DNA of 45,878 nucleotides, from positions 1 through 45,878 of the forward strand of contig JAHFQX010000021.1 in the NCBI GenBank assembly GCA_023259135.1, in the 5' to 3' direction. The notes under the pieces are model-generated. The model was not told the origin of the DNA. It was given only the letters and a program-made list of their open reading frames with translations, and did no database searches. Shown piece after piece: positions 1-12,508 of the stretch (its first letter is position 1; every line of letters starts with the position of its first letter). Source of the stretch: Betaproteobacteria bacterium. Its GTDB lineage: Bacteria > Pseudomonadota > Gammaproteobacteria > Burkholderiales > JAHFQX01. A program made the translations under genes and the position numbers.

Positions 1-183
1 AGCCATGACTGGAACATCAGCCTGTTCCACTACCGCAACCACGGCGCCGACTACGGCCGGGTGCTGGTGGGCATGCAAGTCCCCGCCGAGGACAAAGCCG
101 AGTTTCAAGCCTTCCTAAAACACCTGGACTATCGCTACTGGGACGAGACCCGCAACCCGGCCTACCGGTTGTTTCTGGGTTGA
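1..183 (+). CDS. ilvA: Threonine ammonia-lyase (biosynthetic), C-terminal fragment
   Basis: Only the last 60 residues are present; the gene runs in from the left edge in frame 1 and stops at TGA 181-183. The fragment reads as the end of the ACT-like regulatory domain of biosynthetic threonine dehydratase: an ISLFHYRNHGADYGRVLVG stretch followed by DETRNPAYRLFLG at the terminus, the pattern seen at the end of IlvA. The family makes 2-oxobutanoate from threonine as the first step to isoleucine, and this domain carries the isoleucine/valine allosteric site. ilvD lies about 2.8 kb away, so two branched-chain amino-acid genes are neighbours but not in one operon, because three minus-strand genes intervene. 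The catalytic PLP domain is outside the window, so its integrity cannot be judged. Confidence 0.9.
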   Translation, partial: SHDWNISLFHYRNHGADYGRVLVGMQVPAEDKAEFQAFLKHLDYRYWDETRNPAYRLFLG

Positions 184-217
184 AGGAGGAAGCCGCGCCG
201 CCGCATCGCGGCTCGGG

Positions 218-931
218 CTACCCCAGGGTGCTCCGGAAGAACGCCAGGGTCAGCGCCCACGATTGAGCCGCCGCATCGGGATGATAAACCGGCCGGTCGT
301 CGCAAAAGAAACCGTGGTCGGCGTGGGCGAACTCCACATTGACGAAAGGCTTGCCGGCCTGGGTCAGCGCATCCGCCACGGCGCGATGATGTTCGGGAAG
401 AATGTATTTGTCCAAGCCGCCCCAGTACAGCAGCATCGGGCCGTGCAGCGCTCCGGCCCGGCCCAGCAAGCCGGGAGCGATGCCGCCGCCGTAGTAGGAC
501 ACCGCGGCTTGCAGCGGCAGCGTGGCGTTGGCCAGGAACGCGGCCCGGCCGCCCATGCAATAGCCGATACCGCCGATTTTGCCGGCTTGAACGTCGGGCT
601 GATTTTTCAGCCAATCGTGGGCCGCCTTGAGGTCTTGCTCCATGCCGGTTTCGGTCATGGCCTGCATTTCCGCCAGCGCTTTATCGAGGGCGCCGTAGGG
701 GCACTCGAAGCCCGGCGCGGTGCGGTGGAACATCTCGGGGCTGATGGCCACATAGCCTTGCCGGGCGAAGCGCTCGGTCACGTCGCGGATGTGGGCGTTG
801 ACGCCGAAGGCTTCCTGGATCACCAGCAATCCCGGGCGCTTTTGCCCGCCGCGGGGCCGGGCCACATAGGCAGCCATCGCCGTGCCGTCGGCGACGGAGA
901 GGGTGACTTTCTCGGTGACGATGTCGGTCAT
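218..931 (-). CDS. Dienelactone hydrolase family protein
   Basis: A 237-residue alpha/beta hydrolase. The catalytic Cys-Asp-His triad typical of dienelactone hydrolases can be placed: Cys125 in the nucleophile elbow GIGYCMGG, Asp174 in GGLDKYILPEH, and His206 in HADHGFF. The ATG at 929-931 is chosen because AAGGAGG lies a few bases upstream and family similarity begins there; the open frame continues further upstream inside the next gene but shows no homology. It lies 38 bp downstream of the flavin oxidoreductase gene and is probably cotranscribed with it. Family members hydrolyse dienelactone in chloroaromatic degradation, but many chromosomal copies are general carboxylesterases, and no ring-cleavage genes are nearby. 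The substrate is unknown. Confidence 0.9.
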   Translation of the reverse strand: MTDIVTEKVTLSVADGTAMAAYVARPRGGQKRPGLLVIQEAFGVNAHIRDVTERFARQGYVAISPEMFHRTAPGFECPYGALDKALAEMQAMTETGMEQDLKAAHDWLKNQPDVQAGKIGGIGYCMGGRAAFLANATLPLQAAVSYYGGGIAPGLLGRAGALHGPMLLYWGGLDKYILPEHHRAVADALTQAGKPFVNVEFAHADHGFFCDDRPVYHPDAAAQSWALTLAFFRSTLG

Positions 932-969
932 GGTGTTTCCTCCTTGGGTTGGATTCGACGAGGCCGCGG

Positions 970-2034
970 TTACGGCTTGGCCCGCAGATACTGGGGCGGC
1001 CAGGAAATATCGGCCCCCAGTTCGCGGGCGGCGAAAAGCGGCCAATAGGGATTGCGCAGCAGTTCCCGCCCCAGGAATACCGCGTCCGCCTGGCCGTCGG
1101 CGATGATGCGCTCCGCCTGGGGGGCGGTGGTGATGAGGCCCACCGCGCCGGTGGGCAATTGGGCTTCGCGGCGAATGGTTTGCGCGAAGGGCGCCTGGTA
1201 GCCGGGAGCCACGGGCACCGGGGCCTGGGCCGCCAAACCACCGCTGGAGCAATCGATAAGGTCTACTCCCAGGGCCTTGAGCTTGCGGCATAGGCCTACC
1301 GATTGGGCCAGGTCCCAGCCGCCCTCGACCCAATCGGTGGCGGAGATCCGCACGAACAAGGGCCGGTGCGCGGGCCATTCGGCCCGCACCGCCGCCGCCA
1401 CCGCCAAGGGAAAGCGCATGCGATTGTCTTCCGAGCCGCCGTAGCGATCGGCGCGCCGGTTGCTCAGCGGCGAGAGAAATTCATGGAGCAGGTAGCCGTG
1501 GGCCATGTGGATTTCCAGCACCTCAAAGCCGGCTTTGTCGGCACGCTGGGCGGCTTCGGCAAAGCGGACCCGAATCCGCTCGAGGTCGGCCTCCCCCAAT
1601 TCCGCCGGCACGCTATAGCCGGCATCGAAGGCCAGCGGACTGGGGGCCACCGGAAGCCAGCCGCCGCCATCCGGGGGCAGGGGCTTGCCGCTCCGCCACG
1701 GCAGGTCGGTGGAGGCCTTGCGTCCGGCGTGGGCAATCTGGATGGCCGGCATGGCGCCTTGTTCCCGGATGAAGCGAGCGATCCGGGCCAACGCCTGGCC
1801 CTGCTCGTCGGACCAAATGCCCAGGTCGGCCGGAGAAATCCGCCCTTCGGGGGACACGGCACTGGCTTCCACCATCACCAAGGCCGCGCCCCCCGCCGCC
1901 CGAGCCCCCAGGTGGGCCAGGTGCCAGTCGGTGGCGACCCCTCCCGCAGCCGAGTATTGGCACATGGGAGCCATGAATACCCGGTTCTTGAATAGGGTGT
2001 CCCGTAAAGAGAAGGGGGAGAAAAGTCGGCTCAC
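970..2034 (-). CDS. Old yellow enzyme family NAD(P)H:flavin oxidoreductase (YqjM/NamA-like)
   Basis: A 354-residue FMN-binding TIM-barrel reductase. The N-terminus has the PMCQYSA segment with Cys25, the redox-tuning cysteine of the YqjM/xenobiotic-reductase class. HAGRKAS and EIHMAHGYLLHEFLSPLSN are the substrate- and FMN-site signatures, and the C-terminal half has the phosphate-binding region ending in DAVFLGRELLRNPYWP. The family reduces alpha,beta-unsaturated carbonyls and nitro-compounds with NAD(P)H. The gene starts at ATG 2034 and ends 38 bp before the dienelactone hydrolase, so the two probably form a detoxification-type pair. The physiological substrate cannot be read from sequence. 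Length is normal for the class (about 340-370 residues). Confidence 0.9.
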   Translation of the reverse strand: MSRLFSPFSLRDTLFKNRVFMAPMCQYSAAGGVATDWHLAHLGARAAGGAALVMVEASAVSPEGRISPADLGIWSDEQGQALARIARFIREQGAMPAIQIAHAGRKASTDLPWRSGKPLPPDGGGWLPVAPSPLAFDAGYSVPAELGEADLERIRVRFAEAAQRADKAGFEVLEIHMAHGYLLHEFLSPLSNRRADRYGGSEDNRMRFPLAVAAAVRAEWPAHRPLFVRISATDWVEGGWDLAQSVGLCRKLKALGVDLIDCSSGGLAAQAPVPVAPGYQAPFAQTIRREAQLPTGAVGLITTAPQAERIIADGQADAVFLGRELLRNPYWPLFAARELGADISWPPQYLRAKP

Positions 2035-2075
2035 GGCAGCACCATCGGGTTGAAAACGTTATAAAGATGTCGGAC

Positions 2076-2867
2076 CTATTTCGACCGAGGTTCCCTAGAG
2101 CGATACGCCCAGATTAAAAGCGTAGCGCCCGCCGCCAGCATAGGCAAGCTGAGCCACTGCCCCATGGTCCAGCCCATGACCAGAAAGCCCAGGAAAGCAT
2201 CGGGCTCCCGGGCAAACTCGACGACGAAACGGAAAGTCCCATAGCCCGCCAGGAACATTCCGGAAACCGCGCCCATGGGGCGCGGGCGACGGGAGAACAG
2301 CCACAGCAAGACAAATAGCGCCAACCCTTCCAGAGCGAATTCGTAAAGCTGGGAAGGGTGCCGCGGCAAAGCATCCACTTGGGGGAACACCATGCCCCAC
2401 GGCCCATCGGTGGGACGCCCCCACAACTCGCCGTTGATGAAGTTGCCCAGCCGGCCGGCGGCCAGCCCCAACGGCGTCAACGGCGCCACGAAATCGGCCA
2501 CTTCCAGAAAGGGCCGGGAACGGCGGCGGGCGAACAACAGCATGGCGACGATTACCCCCAGCAGTCCGCCGTGGAAAGACATCCCGCCCTGCCAGACGAA
2601 AAAAATCCGCAACGGATGTTCCAGGTATTCAGCCAACTGGTAAAAAACCCCATATCCCAAACGCCCCCCCAGCACCACCCCCAGCACCCCGAAGAACAAC
2701 AGGTCGTCCAAATCCTTGACGCTCCAGCCGCTGCCCCCGGCGCGGATGCGCCAGCGGCCGAGCCCCAGGAACAAGGCGAAGCCCGCCAAGTACATGAGCC
2801 CATACCAGCGCACGGCCAACGGCCCGAGTTGCAGGGCGACGGGATCGAATTGGGGATGAAGCAGCAT
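2076..2867 (-). CDS. lgt: Phosphatidylglycerol--prolipoprotein diacylglyceryl transferase
   Basis: A 263-residue inner-membrane enzyme that moves diacylglycerol from phosphatidylglycerol to the lipobox cysteine of prolipoproteins, the first step of lipoprotein maturation. Visible hallmarks are several hydrophobic helices, the SFHGGLLG motif with essential His99, and the Lgt signature [13 protein letters not shown] around residues 138-150 with Arg139. ATG 2867 is preferred: [26 protein letters not shown] is the canonical N-terminus, and the longer open frame upstream would overlap the start of ilvD. The ribosome-binding site is weak. It stops 41 bp before the oxidoreductase start and may be the first gene of a three-gene unit. 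A perfect TATAAT lies about 37 bp upstream. Confidence 0.96.
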   Translation of the reverse strand: MLLHPQFDPVALQLGPLAVRWYGLMYLAGFALFLGLGRWRIRAGGSGWSVKDLDDLLFFGVLGVVLGGRLGYGVFYQLAEYLEHPLRIFFVWQGGMSFHGGLLGVIVAMLLFARRRSRPFLEVADFVAPLTPLGLAAGRLGNFINGELWGRPTDGPWGMVFPQVDALPRHPSQLYEFALEGLALFVLLWLFSRRPRPMGAVSGMFLAGYGTFRFVVEFAREPDAFLGFLVMGWTMGQWLSLPMLAAGATLLIWAYRSREPRSK

Positions 2868-2946
2868 GGCGAGAAACCGTTTTGGCGCTAAAATAGCGAG
2901 CCTATTATACCCATCCCTCTTCAGTCCTCTCGCCAAAGGAGTTCCC
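2868..2946. promoter_or_regulatory. Divergent lgt / ilvD promoter region
   Basis: This 79-bp spacer separates two head-to-head genes. The string TATTATAC at 2903-2910 reads as a perfect TATAAT -10 on the minus strand (2904-2909, toward lgt, with a weak -35) and as TATTAT on the plus strand with TTGGCG at 2882-2887 (spacing 15, toward ilvD). The two polymerases would therefore compete for overlapping sites. An ilvD Shine-Dalgarno (AAAGGAG) lies at about 2935-2941. The elements are seen in the sequence; promoter activity is inferred. Confidence 0.4.
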
Positions 2947-4620
2947 ATGCCGGACAACCGCCGCAGCCAAACCATTACCCAGGGCATTCAGCGCGCCCCC
3001 AACCGGGCCATGCTGCGGGCCGTCGGCTTCCAGGACCGCGACTTCCAGAAACCCATCGTCGGCATCGCCAACGGCTACAGCACCATCACGCCTTGCAACG
3101 TCGGCCTGGGCGACCTCACCCGCCGGGGCGAATTGGCGCTGCGCGAAGCCGGGGCCATGCCCCAGATCTTCGGCACCATCACCATTTCCGACGGCATCTC
3201 CATGGGCACCGAGGGCATGAAATATTCCCTGGTGTCCCGGGAAGTCATCGCCGATTCCATCGAGACCGTGGCCAACGGCCAATGCATGGACGGCGTATTG
3301 GTGATCGGCGGCTGCGACAAGAACATGCCGGGGGGCATGATGGCCATCGCCCGCATGAACATTCCGGCGGTCTATGTCTACGGCGGCACCATCAAACCCG
3401 GCCACTACCACGGTAAGGACCTCACCATCGTCAGCGTGTTCGAGGCGGTGGGAGAGTACACCGCCCATCGCATCGACGAGCAGCAACTGGCCGGCGTGGA
3501 AAAGCACGCCTGTCCCGGCGCCGGCTCGTGCGGCGGCATGTACACCGCCAATACCATGTCGTCGGCCTTCGAGGCGATGGGCATGAGTCTCATGTATTCC
3601 TCCACCATGGCGGCGGAGGACGCCGAAAAAACCGACAGCGCCGCCAAGTCGGCGGAAGTGCTGGTGAACGCCATCCGCAAGCAAATCCTGCCACGCCAGA
3701 TCATCACCCGCCCATCCATCGAGAACGCGCTGTCGGTGGTGATGGCGGTGGGGGGCTCCACCAACGCGGTGCTGCATTTCCTGGCCATCGCCCACGCCGC
3801 CGGGGTGCCGCTGAGCATCGACGATTTCGAGGCCATCCGCGCCAGGGTGCCGGTGTTGTGCGACCTCAAGCCTTCCGGACGCTTCGTCGCCACCGAGCTG
3901 CATCAGGCCGGCGGCATTCCCCAGGTGATGAAAATGCTGCTGGCCCACGGGCTGCTGCACGGCGATTGCCTCACCGTCACCGGCCAGACCGTGACCGAGC
4001 TGCTCAAGGACATCCCCCCGGAGCCGGCCCAAAACCAGGAAGTGATTCGACCGTGGAGCGATCCCATCTACCCCCAGGGGCACTTGGCGGTCCTCAAAGG
4101 CAACCTGGCCCCCGAGGGCGGCGTGGCCAAAATTACCGGCGTCAAAAAGGCCCAGATCACCGGTCCGGCCCGGGTGTTCGATTCCGAGGAGGCTTGCATG
4201 GAGGCCATCCTCGCCCGCCGCATCCAGGCCGGCGACGTGGTGGTGATTCGTTACGAAGGTCCCAAGGGCGGACCGGGGATGCGAGAAATGCTGAGCCCCA
4301 CTTCCGCCCTCATCGGCGAAGGTCTGGGAGACTCGGTGGGCCTCATCACCGACGGCCGCTTTTCCGGCGGCACCTACGGCATGGTGGTGGGCCACGTGGC
4401 TCCCGAAGCGGCCGTTGGCGGGACCATCGCCCTGGTGCAAGAGGGCGACGCCATCACCATCGACGCCGAACGCCGCCTATTGCAATTGAATGTCCCCGAC
4501 CAGGAATTGGCCCGCCGCCGCGCCGCTTGGCAACCCCCCCAGCCGCGTTACACCATGGGAGTGCTGGCTAAGTACGCCAAGCTGGTGTCCAGCGCCGCCA
4601 AGGGGGCGGTGACCGACTGA
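2947..4620 (+). CDS. ilvD: Dihydroxy-acid dehydratase
   Basis: A 557-residue Fe-S enzyme that dehydrates 2,3-dihydroxy-3-methylbutanoate and -pentanoate, the penultimate step of valine and isoleucine synthesis. The three cluster cysteines are at positions 50 (TPCN), 123 ([10 protein letters not shown]) and 195 ([17 protein letters not shown]), and the C-terminal half has [19 protein letters not shown] 2947 is chosen because AAAGGAG sits about 6 bases upstream and the protein then has the normal family length; an upstream in-frame extension to 2866 overlaps lgt and has no homology. It is a single-gene unit, divergent from lgt and closed by the terminator at 4631-4672. Confidence 0.97.
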   Translation: MPDNRRSQTITQGIQRAPNRAMLRAVGFQDRDFQKPIVGIANGYSTITPCNVGLGDLTRRGELALREAGAMPQIFGTITISDGISMGTEGMKYSLVSREVIADSIETVANGQCMDGVLVIGGCDKNMPGGMMAIARMNIPAVYVYGGTIKPGHYHGKDLTIVSVFEAVGEYTAHRIDEQQLAGVEKHACPGAGSCGGMYTANTMSSAFEAMGMSLMYSSTMAAEDAEKTDSAAKSAEVLVNAIRKQILPRQIITRPSIENALSVVMAVGGSTNAVLHFLAIAHAAGVPLSIDDFEAIRARVPVLCDLKPSGRFVATELHQAGGIPQVMKMLLAHGLLHGDCLTVTGQTVTELLKDIPPEPAQNQEVIRPWSDPIYPQGHLAVLKGNLAPEGGVAKITGVKKAQITGPARVFDSEEACMEAILARRIQAGDVVVIRYEGPKGGPGMREMLSPTSALIGEGLGDSVGLITDGRFSGGTYGMVVGHVAPEAAVGGTIALVQEGDAITIDAERRLLQLNVPDQELARRRAAWQPPQPRYTMGVLAKYAKLVSSAAKGAVTD

Positions 4621-4630
4621 CGCCCTTCAA

Positions 4631-4672
4631 AAAAACAAACAGGGCGGCTTGCCGGCCGCCCTGTTTGTTTTT
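4631..4672. terminator. Bidirectional intrinsic terminator between ilvD and atpC
   Basis: An 18-bp perfect inverted repeat, with arms at 4631-4648 and 4655-4672, encloses a 6-base loop (TTGCCG). Each arm has a GC-rich inner part (CAGGGCGGC/GCCGCCCTG) and an A-run or T-run at the outer end, so both strands give a hairpin followed by uridines. It lies between the convergent ends of ilvD and atpC and can stop both transcripts. Confidence 0.9.
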
Positions 4673-4685
4673 CCCGCGCCGCAAT

Positions 4686-5111
4686 TTAGCCGCGGGGTTT
4701 GCGTAGCCTCTGAATTGCCGCCAACTGGGCCATAGCTTCGGCCAACTCGGCTTGGGCCCGGGCGAAATCGATGGCCGAGGTGCGGTTCTTCATCGCTTCC
4801 TCGGCGTGCTGCTTGGCTTCCTGGGCCTTGGCTTCATCCAGGTCATGGGCCCGCACCGCGGTGTCGGCCAGCACCGTGACCAGCCCCGGCTGGACTTCCA
4901 GCATGCCGCCGTTGACGTAGATCAGTTCCATCTCTTCCTGCAGCGGCAGCTTGAGCCGCACCGTTCCCGGCCTGATGCGGGTAAGCAGCGGCGCGTGGCG
5001 GGGATAAATCCCCAACTCGCCGGCTTCTCCCGGCAGCACCACGAATTCCGCCGGCCCGGAAAACAGTTGCCGTTCGGCGCTGACCACGTCTACATGCACG
5101 GTGACCCCCAT
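4686..5111 (-). CDS. atpC: F1Fo ATP synthase subunit epsilon
   Basis: A 141-residue epsilon subunit of the F1 central stalk, which couples rotation to catalysis and can inhibit ATP hydrolysis. The N-terminal beta-sandwich is recognisable by [36 protein letters not shown], and the C-terminal half forms the two-helix hairpin ([18 protein letters not shown]..., ending IQRLRKPRG). It is the last gene of the atp operon, 18 bp after atpD, and runs into the bidirectional terminator. Length and motifs are normal. Confidence 0.97.
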   Translation of the reverse strand: MGVTVHVDVVSAERQLFSGPAEFVVLPGEAGELGIYPRHAPLLTRIRPGTVRLKLPLQEEMELIYVNGGMLEVQPGLVTVLADTAVRAHDLDEAKAQEAKQHAEEAMKNRTSAIDFARAQAELAEAMAQLAAIQRLRKPRG

Positions 5112-5129
5112 GGAATCCGTCCCTTCGCG

Positions 5130-7480
<2,351 letters not shown>

Positions 7481-7504
7481 GCCCCGTCTCCTGTGCGCTG
7501 GCGG

Positions 7505-9043
7505 CTAAATCCAGGCCGCTTTGAACTCTTCGATAGCCGCCCGAAGCTGCGCCTCGGCATCCTTGTCCAGATCCTTGGTGGTTTCGATCTTGTCCATCAC
7601 GACGGCATGCTTCTGCCTCATGAATTGATGCAGCGCCGCCTCGAAAGCCAGAAGACGCGCCACATCCACGTCGTCCATGAAGCCCTCGTTGGACGCATAG
7701 AGGGAAACCGCCATTTCGGCCACGGACAAAGGGGCGTATTGGGCCTGCTTCATCAATTCGGTGACGCGGCGGCCCCGCTCCAGCTGTTTACGGGTTGCCT
7801 CGTCCAGGTCGGAGGCGAACTGGGCGAATGCCGCCAATTCCCGATACTGAGCCAAGGCCAGACGCACCCCGCCGCCTAGCTTCTTGATGACTTTGGTCTG
7901 GGCCGCGCCCCCCACACGGGATACTGAGATCCCAGCGTTGATGGCGGGGCGAATGCCGGCATTGAACAAATCGGTTTCCAAAAAGATCTGGCCGTCGGTA
8001 ATGGAGATCACGTTGGTCGGCACGAAGGCGGACACGTCGCCGGCTTGGGTTTCAATCACCGGCAGGGCGGTGAGAGAGCCGGTCTTGCCCTTGACCGCGC
8101 CGTTGGTGAAGCGCTCGACGTATTCCTCGTTGACCCGCGCGGCGCGCTCTAGCAATCGGGAGTGCAGATAAAACACGTCGCCGGGATAAGCCTCCCGGCC
8201 GGGAGGCCGGCGCAGCAGCAGGGAAATCTGCCGATAGGCCCACGCTTGCTTGGTCAAATCGTCGTAAATGATCAGGGCATCCTGGCCGCGGTCACGGAAA
8301 TATTCTCCCATGGTGCACCCAGAGTAGGGAGCGATGAACTGCATCGCCGCGGACTCGGAGGCGGAAGCGGCCACCACGATGGTGTATTGCATCGCGCCAT
8401 GCTCCTCCAGCTTGCGCACCACGTTGGCGATGGTGGAAGCCTTCTGGCCGATGGCCACATAGACGCAGAATAGATCCTGGCCCTTCTGATTGATGATGGT
8501 GTCCACCGCCACGGCCGTCTTGCCGGTCTGACGATCGCCGATGATCAGCTCCCGCTGGCCGCGACCGATCGGCACCATGGAGTCGATGGACTTCAGCCCG
8601 GTTTGCACCGGCTGGGACACGGACTTGCGCCAGATCACCCCTGGAGCAATTTTTTCGATGGGGGAGCTTTCCTTCGCCCCGACAGCCCCCTTGCCGTCGA
8701 TAGGCTGGCCCAAGGCATCGACCACCCGGCCAAGCAGCTCCGTGCCCACCGGCACTTCCAAAATGCGCCCGGTGCACTTGACGGTATCCCCCTCGGTAAT
8801 ATGCTCGTAATCCCCTAGCACCACACTGCCCACGGAGTCTTGCTCCAGGTTGAGGGCCAAGCCAAAAGTGTTGCCGGGAAATTCCAGCATTTCTCCTTGC
8901 ATGACGTCGGCCAAGCCGTGAACACGGCAAATCCCGTCCGTGACCGAGACGATCGTTCCTTGGGTGCGCAATTCCGCCCCTGTTTGCAGGTTCTGGATTT
9001 TGTTCTTGATAAGCTCGCTGATTTCCGACGGATTCAACCGCAT
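7505..9043 (-). CDS. atpA: F1Fo ATP synthase subunit alpha
   Basis: The 512-residue alpha subunit with regulatory, non-catalytic nucleotide sites. The P-loop GDRQTGKT is at residues 169-176; [25 protein letters not shown] and the [34 protein letters not shown] signature follow. The N-terminus ([16 protein letters not shown]) is the segment that contacts the delta subunit on the peripheral stalk. It starts 9 bp after the atpH stop and is followed by atpG. Confidence 0.98.
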   Translation of the reverse strand: MRLNPSEISELIKNKIQNLQTGAELRTQGTIVSVTDGICRVHGLADVMQGEMLEFPGNTFGLALNLEQDSVGSVVLGDYEHITEGDTVKCTGRILEVPVGTELLGRVVDALGQPIDGKGAVGAKESSPIEKIAPGVIWRKSVSQPVQTGLKSIDSMVPIGRGQRELIIGDRQTGKTAVAVDTIINQKGQDLFCVYVAIGQKASTIANVVRKLEEHGAMQYTIVVAASASESAAMQFIAPYSGCTMGEYFRDRGQDALIIYDDLTKQAWAYRQISLLLRRPPGREAYPGDVFYLHSRLLERAARVNEEYVERFTNGAVKGKTGSLTALPVIETQAGDVSAFVPTNVISITDGQIFLETDLFNAGIRPAINAGISVSRVGGAAQTKVIKKLGGGVRLALAQYRELAAFAQFASDLDEATRKQLERGRRVTELMKQAQYAPLSVAEMAVSLYASNEGFMDDVDVARLLAFEAALHQFMRQKHAVVMDKIETTKDLDKDAEAQLRAAIEEFKAAWI

Positions 9044-9052
9044 GAGTTTCTC

Positions 9053-9589
9053 CTAATTCTTGAGGGCCACAGCCATGGCTTCCAGCCGGCCGCGCACCGA
9101 GGCATCCAGGACTTTGTCGCCGACCGTCACGCGCACCCCGCCGATCAGCTCGGGATCTACCACCAGGCGGGGCTCCAGCCGGGTTCCGAAACGGCTCGAC
9201 AACCGCTCGAGCAAAGCCCGAAGCTGGTCGTCGCTCATGGGGAAAGCGCTGGCGATCTGGGCGGGCCGCACTCCTTCCTCGGCGTGTTTCATTTCTTCGT
9301 AAAGTTCGCGGATCTGGGGCAGCGAGCCGAGTCGCTCGTTGCGGGCCAAGGTAACGATCAGGTTGGCCTGTTCCGAGCCGCCTTGCGCCCGGCAGGCCCC
9401 GATCACCACGTCGGCCAAGCCATCCGGCAGCACCCGAGGGTCGCCGAGCAGGGCCCGCACCTCGGGGAGGTCGATCACCGCGCTCATGTCGGCTAGGCGC
9501 TCACTCCATTGGGTCAGCGCCCCTTGCTCCTTGGCCAAGCGAAACACCGCTTCGGCATAGGGTCGGGCAATGGTGACCGCTTCCGCCAT
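9053..9589 (-). CDS. atpH: F1Fo ATP synthase subunit delta
   Basis: The 178-residue delta subunit, which joins the peripheral stalk to the top of F1. The N-terminal helical domain begins with the family-typical TIARPYAEAVFRLAKEQGAL. The C-terminal part includes SSRFGTRLEPRLVVDPELIGGVRVTVGDKVLDASVRGRLEAM, matching the delta/OSCP signature. It lies between atpF (5 bp upstream) and atpA (9 bp downstream). Confidence 0.97.
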   Translation of the reverse strand: MAEAVTIARPYAEAVFRLAKEQGALTQWSERLADMSAVIDLPEVRALLGDPRVLPDGLADVVIGACRAQGGSEQANLIVTLARNERLGSLPQIRELYEEMKHAEEGVRPAQIASAFPMSDDQLRALLERLSSRFGTRLEPRLVVDPELIGGVRVTVGDKVLDASVRGRLEAMAVALKN

Positions 9590-9594
9590 GGCGC

Positions 9595-10065
9595 TCAGAG
9601 CTCCCTCCCGATGTCGGCAAGCAGGCTGGCGTGGGCCTTGGCATCCACTTCCCGGCGCAGAATCTTTTCGGCGCCGGCCACCGCCAGATCAGCCACGCGC
9701 TGTCGCAGCGCCTCCCGCACCTTCACGGCCTCTTGCTCAATCTCCGCCTTGGCGGCGACCAGTTGCCGCTCTCCCTCGGCCTGGGCCGCTTGCTTGGCCT
9801 CTTCCACCAGTTGCTGCCCGCGCTTCTCGGCCTGGGCCACGATATCGGCGGCTTTCTCCTTGGCCTCGCGAATCGCATCGGCCGCGCGCTTGGCGGCCAA
9901 TTCCAGATCGTGTTTGCCACGATCGGCGGAGGCCAGCCCGTCGGCGATGGTTTGGCGGCGTTCTTCAATCGCCGCCAACAACGGGGGCCAGACAAACTTT
10001 ACCGTGAACCAGATCAGCACGGCGAAAGTGATGGCTTGGCCCAATAGGGTCGCGTTGATATTCAT
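9595..10065 (-). CDS. atpF: F1Fo ATP synthase subunit b
   Basis: The 156-residue b subunit of the peripheral stalk. One N-terminal transmembrane helix (about residues 5-26, [20 protein letters not shown]) precedes a long, highly charged, alanine-rich helix that would dimerise as a coiled coil, ending in the delta-binding tail. The length equals that of E. coli b (156). Only one b gene is present, as expected for a non-photosynthetic proteobacterium. It lies 24 bp after atpE and 5 bp before atpH. Confidence 0.97.
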   Translation of the reverse strand: MNINATLLGQAITFAVLIWFTVKFVWPPLLAAIEERRQTIADGLASADRGKHDLELAAKRAADAIREAKEKAADIVAQAEKRGQQLVEEAKQAAQAEGERQLVAAKAEIEQEAVKVREALRQRVADLAVAGAEKILRREVDAKAHASLLADIGREL

Positions 10066-10089
10066 TGCGTTAACCCATCCGGGTGGCGA

Positions 10090-10380
<291 letters not shown>

Positions 10381-10416
10381 TTAATGGGGAGGAAAACTTA
10401 AGTCGGTGCGCGGCGA

Positions 10417-11223
<807 letters not shown>

Positions 11224-11233
11224 TTATTCGTGA

Positions 11234-11623
11234 TCAATTCCGCCCCAGCAGGGCAAACCAACTCGACAACACCCCCAGCCCCAGACCCGTCATCAGCGCC
11301 ACGACGGAAGAGACCTCCAGTCCCACAAACACCCCATACAGCGCGGCGACGAAGGTCAACACTTTAGCCAGCTCCGCCAACGCCAGGGCAAACAACACCC
11401 GCTTGGGTCGACCCGAACAAATCAGGGCCGACACCCCCAGGTGGACAACGGAACTCAGGAATACTACTGCGGAGCCCGCCAGAGAAGAGAACGCGGCGGC
11501 CCCTCCTCCCATCGCGCCCCCCAGCACCGCGGCCAGCGTCGCTGCTGCTGCCTGGGCCCGGAAAATCCGGCCGGCCGCCCAAGTTAGCGGCGCCAACCGG
11601 GCAGCAAAGCGCATAAACCGCAA
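11234..11623 (-). CDS. atpI: ATP synthase subunit I (AtpI-type assembly protein)
   Basis: About 129 residues with four hydrophobic segments, in the position of atpI at the head of the atp operon. Family members are poorly conserved; this one is assigned by size, by topology, by a SGRPKRVLFALALAELAKVLTFV segment resembling AtpI, and by context. They are reported to help c-ring assembly or magnesium uptake. The start is uncertain: TTG 11623 has AAGG upstream, while an in-frame ATG is at 11614. It follows parB by 48 bp. I see no obvious strong promoter in that gap, so the atp genes may be partly read from upstream. Confidence 0.85.
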   Translation of the reverse strand: MRFMRFAARLAPLTWAAGRIFRAQAAAATLAAVLGGAMGGGAAAFSSLAGSAVVFLSSVVHLGVSALICSGRPKRVLFALALAELAKVLTFVAALYGVFVGLEVSSVVALMTGLGLGVLSSWFALLGRN

Positions 11624-11671
11624 AAGTATCCCATACCTTGAGCGTTTCGGTCAACGAAGCCTTTAGAACGC

Positions 11672-12508
11672 TTACAGTCGCTTGAGCAAGCTATCCAAGT
11701 GGTCCAGGTTGGTAAACCGGATCAGGATACGGCCCCCGCCCTTCTTGCCTGCCTCGATACGCACCGACGCCCCCAATCGTTGCGATATTTCTTCTTGCAA
11801 GCGAGCCACATCGGGATCCTTGCGGCGCGGCGCGGTCTTGGCTTTCGCCAGCCCGGCCGGATACGCGGCCCGTTGCTCGGCTTCCCGCACCGACCAACCG
11901 TGGGCAACGATTTGTTCCGCCAGGGCGATTTGCTGCGGCTCTTTTAAGCTCAACAACGCCCGCCCATGACCCATATCCAGGTGGCCCTGGGCCAGCAAAT
12001 CGCGAACCGGGGCGGCTAGTTGCAATAACCGCAGCAAATTGGTCACCGCGCTGCGCGAGCGGCCAACGGCTTGTGCGGCCTGCGCATGGGTCAGACCGAA
12101 TTCTTCGATAAGTCGCTGCAATCCGGCGGCCTCTTCCAGCGGCCCCAGATTTTCTCGCTGGATATTCTCGATGAGGGCCATGGCCAGCGCCGCCTCGTCG
12201 GACACCTCCCGAACCAAGGCGGGAATTTCCTTCAGTCCCGCCGCCTGGGCGGCTCGCCAACGGCGTTCGCCGGCGATGATTTCATGGCGCCCGCCGGCCA
12301 CGGGCCGCACCAAAACCGGCTGCATGACCCCTTGAGTGCGAATCGATTCGGCCAGCGCCGCGAGCCCGGCCTCGTCGAACCGTGTGCGCGGCTGGTAGCG
12401 CCCCGGTTTCAAGGCCACGACGGGGAGATTCTTGAGGACTTCTCTAGGGGCATCATCCCCTGACAGCAGGGCGTCCAGGCCCCGTCCCAGGCCTTTGAGT
12501 CTAGCCAA
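11672..12508 (-). CDS. parB: Chromosome-partitioning protein ParB
   Basis: A 278-residue ParB/Spo0J CTPase-clamp protein that loads on parS sites and spreads around the origin. It shows the short N-terminal ParA-stimulating peptide (LKGLGRGLDALLS), the nuclease-like N domain with GRYQPRTRFD, the CTP-binding box GERRWR (80-85), ENIQREN (114-120), and the HTH at about 138-161 (THAQAAQAVGRSRSAVTNLLRLL), then a C-terminal dimerisation domain. The start is set at TTG 12508, with GGGAG about ten bases upstream; it overlaps the parA stop by 8 bp, which implies translational coupling. The longer upstream open frame lies inside parA and is rejected. Candidate parS sites are at 15896 and 22522. Confidence 0.95.
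   Translation of the reverse strand: MARLKGLGRGLDALLSGDDAPREVLKNLPVVALKPGRYQPRTRFDEAGLAALAESIRTQGVMQPVLVRPVAGGRHEIIAGERRWRAAQAAGLKEIPALVREVSDEAALAMALIENIQRENLGPLEEAAGLQRLIEEFGLTHAQAAQAVGRSRSAVTNLLRLLQLAAPVRDLLAQGHLDMGHGRALLSLKEPQQIALAEQIVAHGWSVREAEQRAAYPAGLAKAKTAPRRKDPDVARLQEEISQRLGASVRIEAGKKGGGRILIRFTNLDHLDSLLKRL

Noticed and set aside
2905-4440. A minus-strand open frame of 511 codons opposite ilvD
   Set aside because: It mirrors the high-GC third positions of ilvD, has no motif or plausible start signal, and ends in the ilvD leader.
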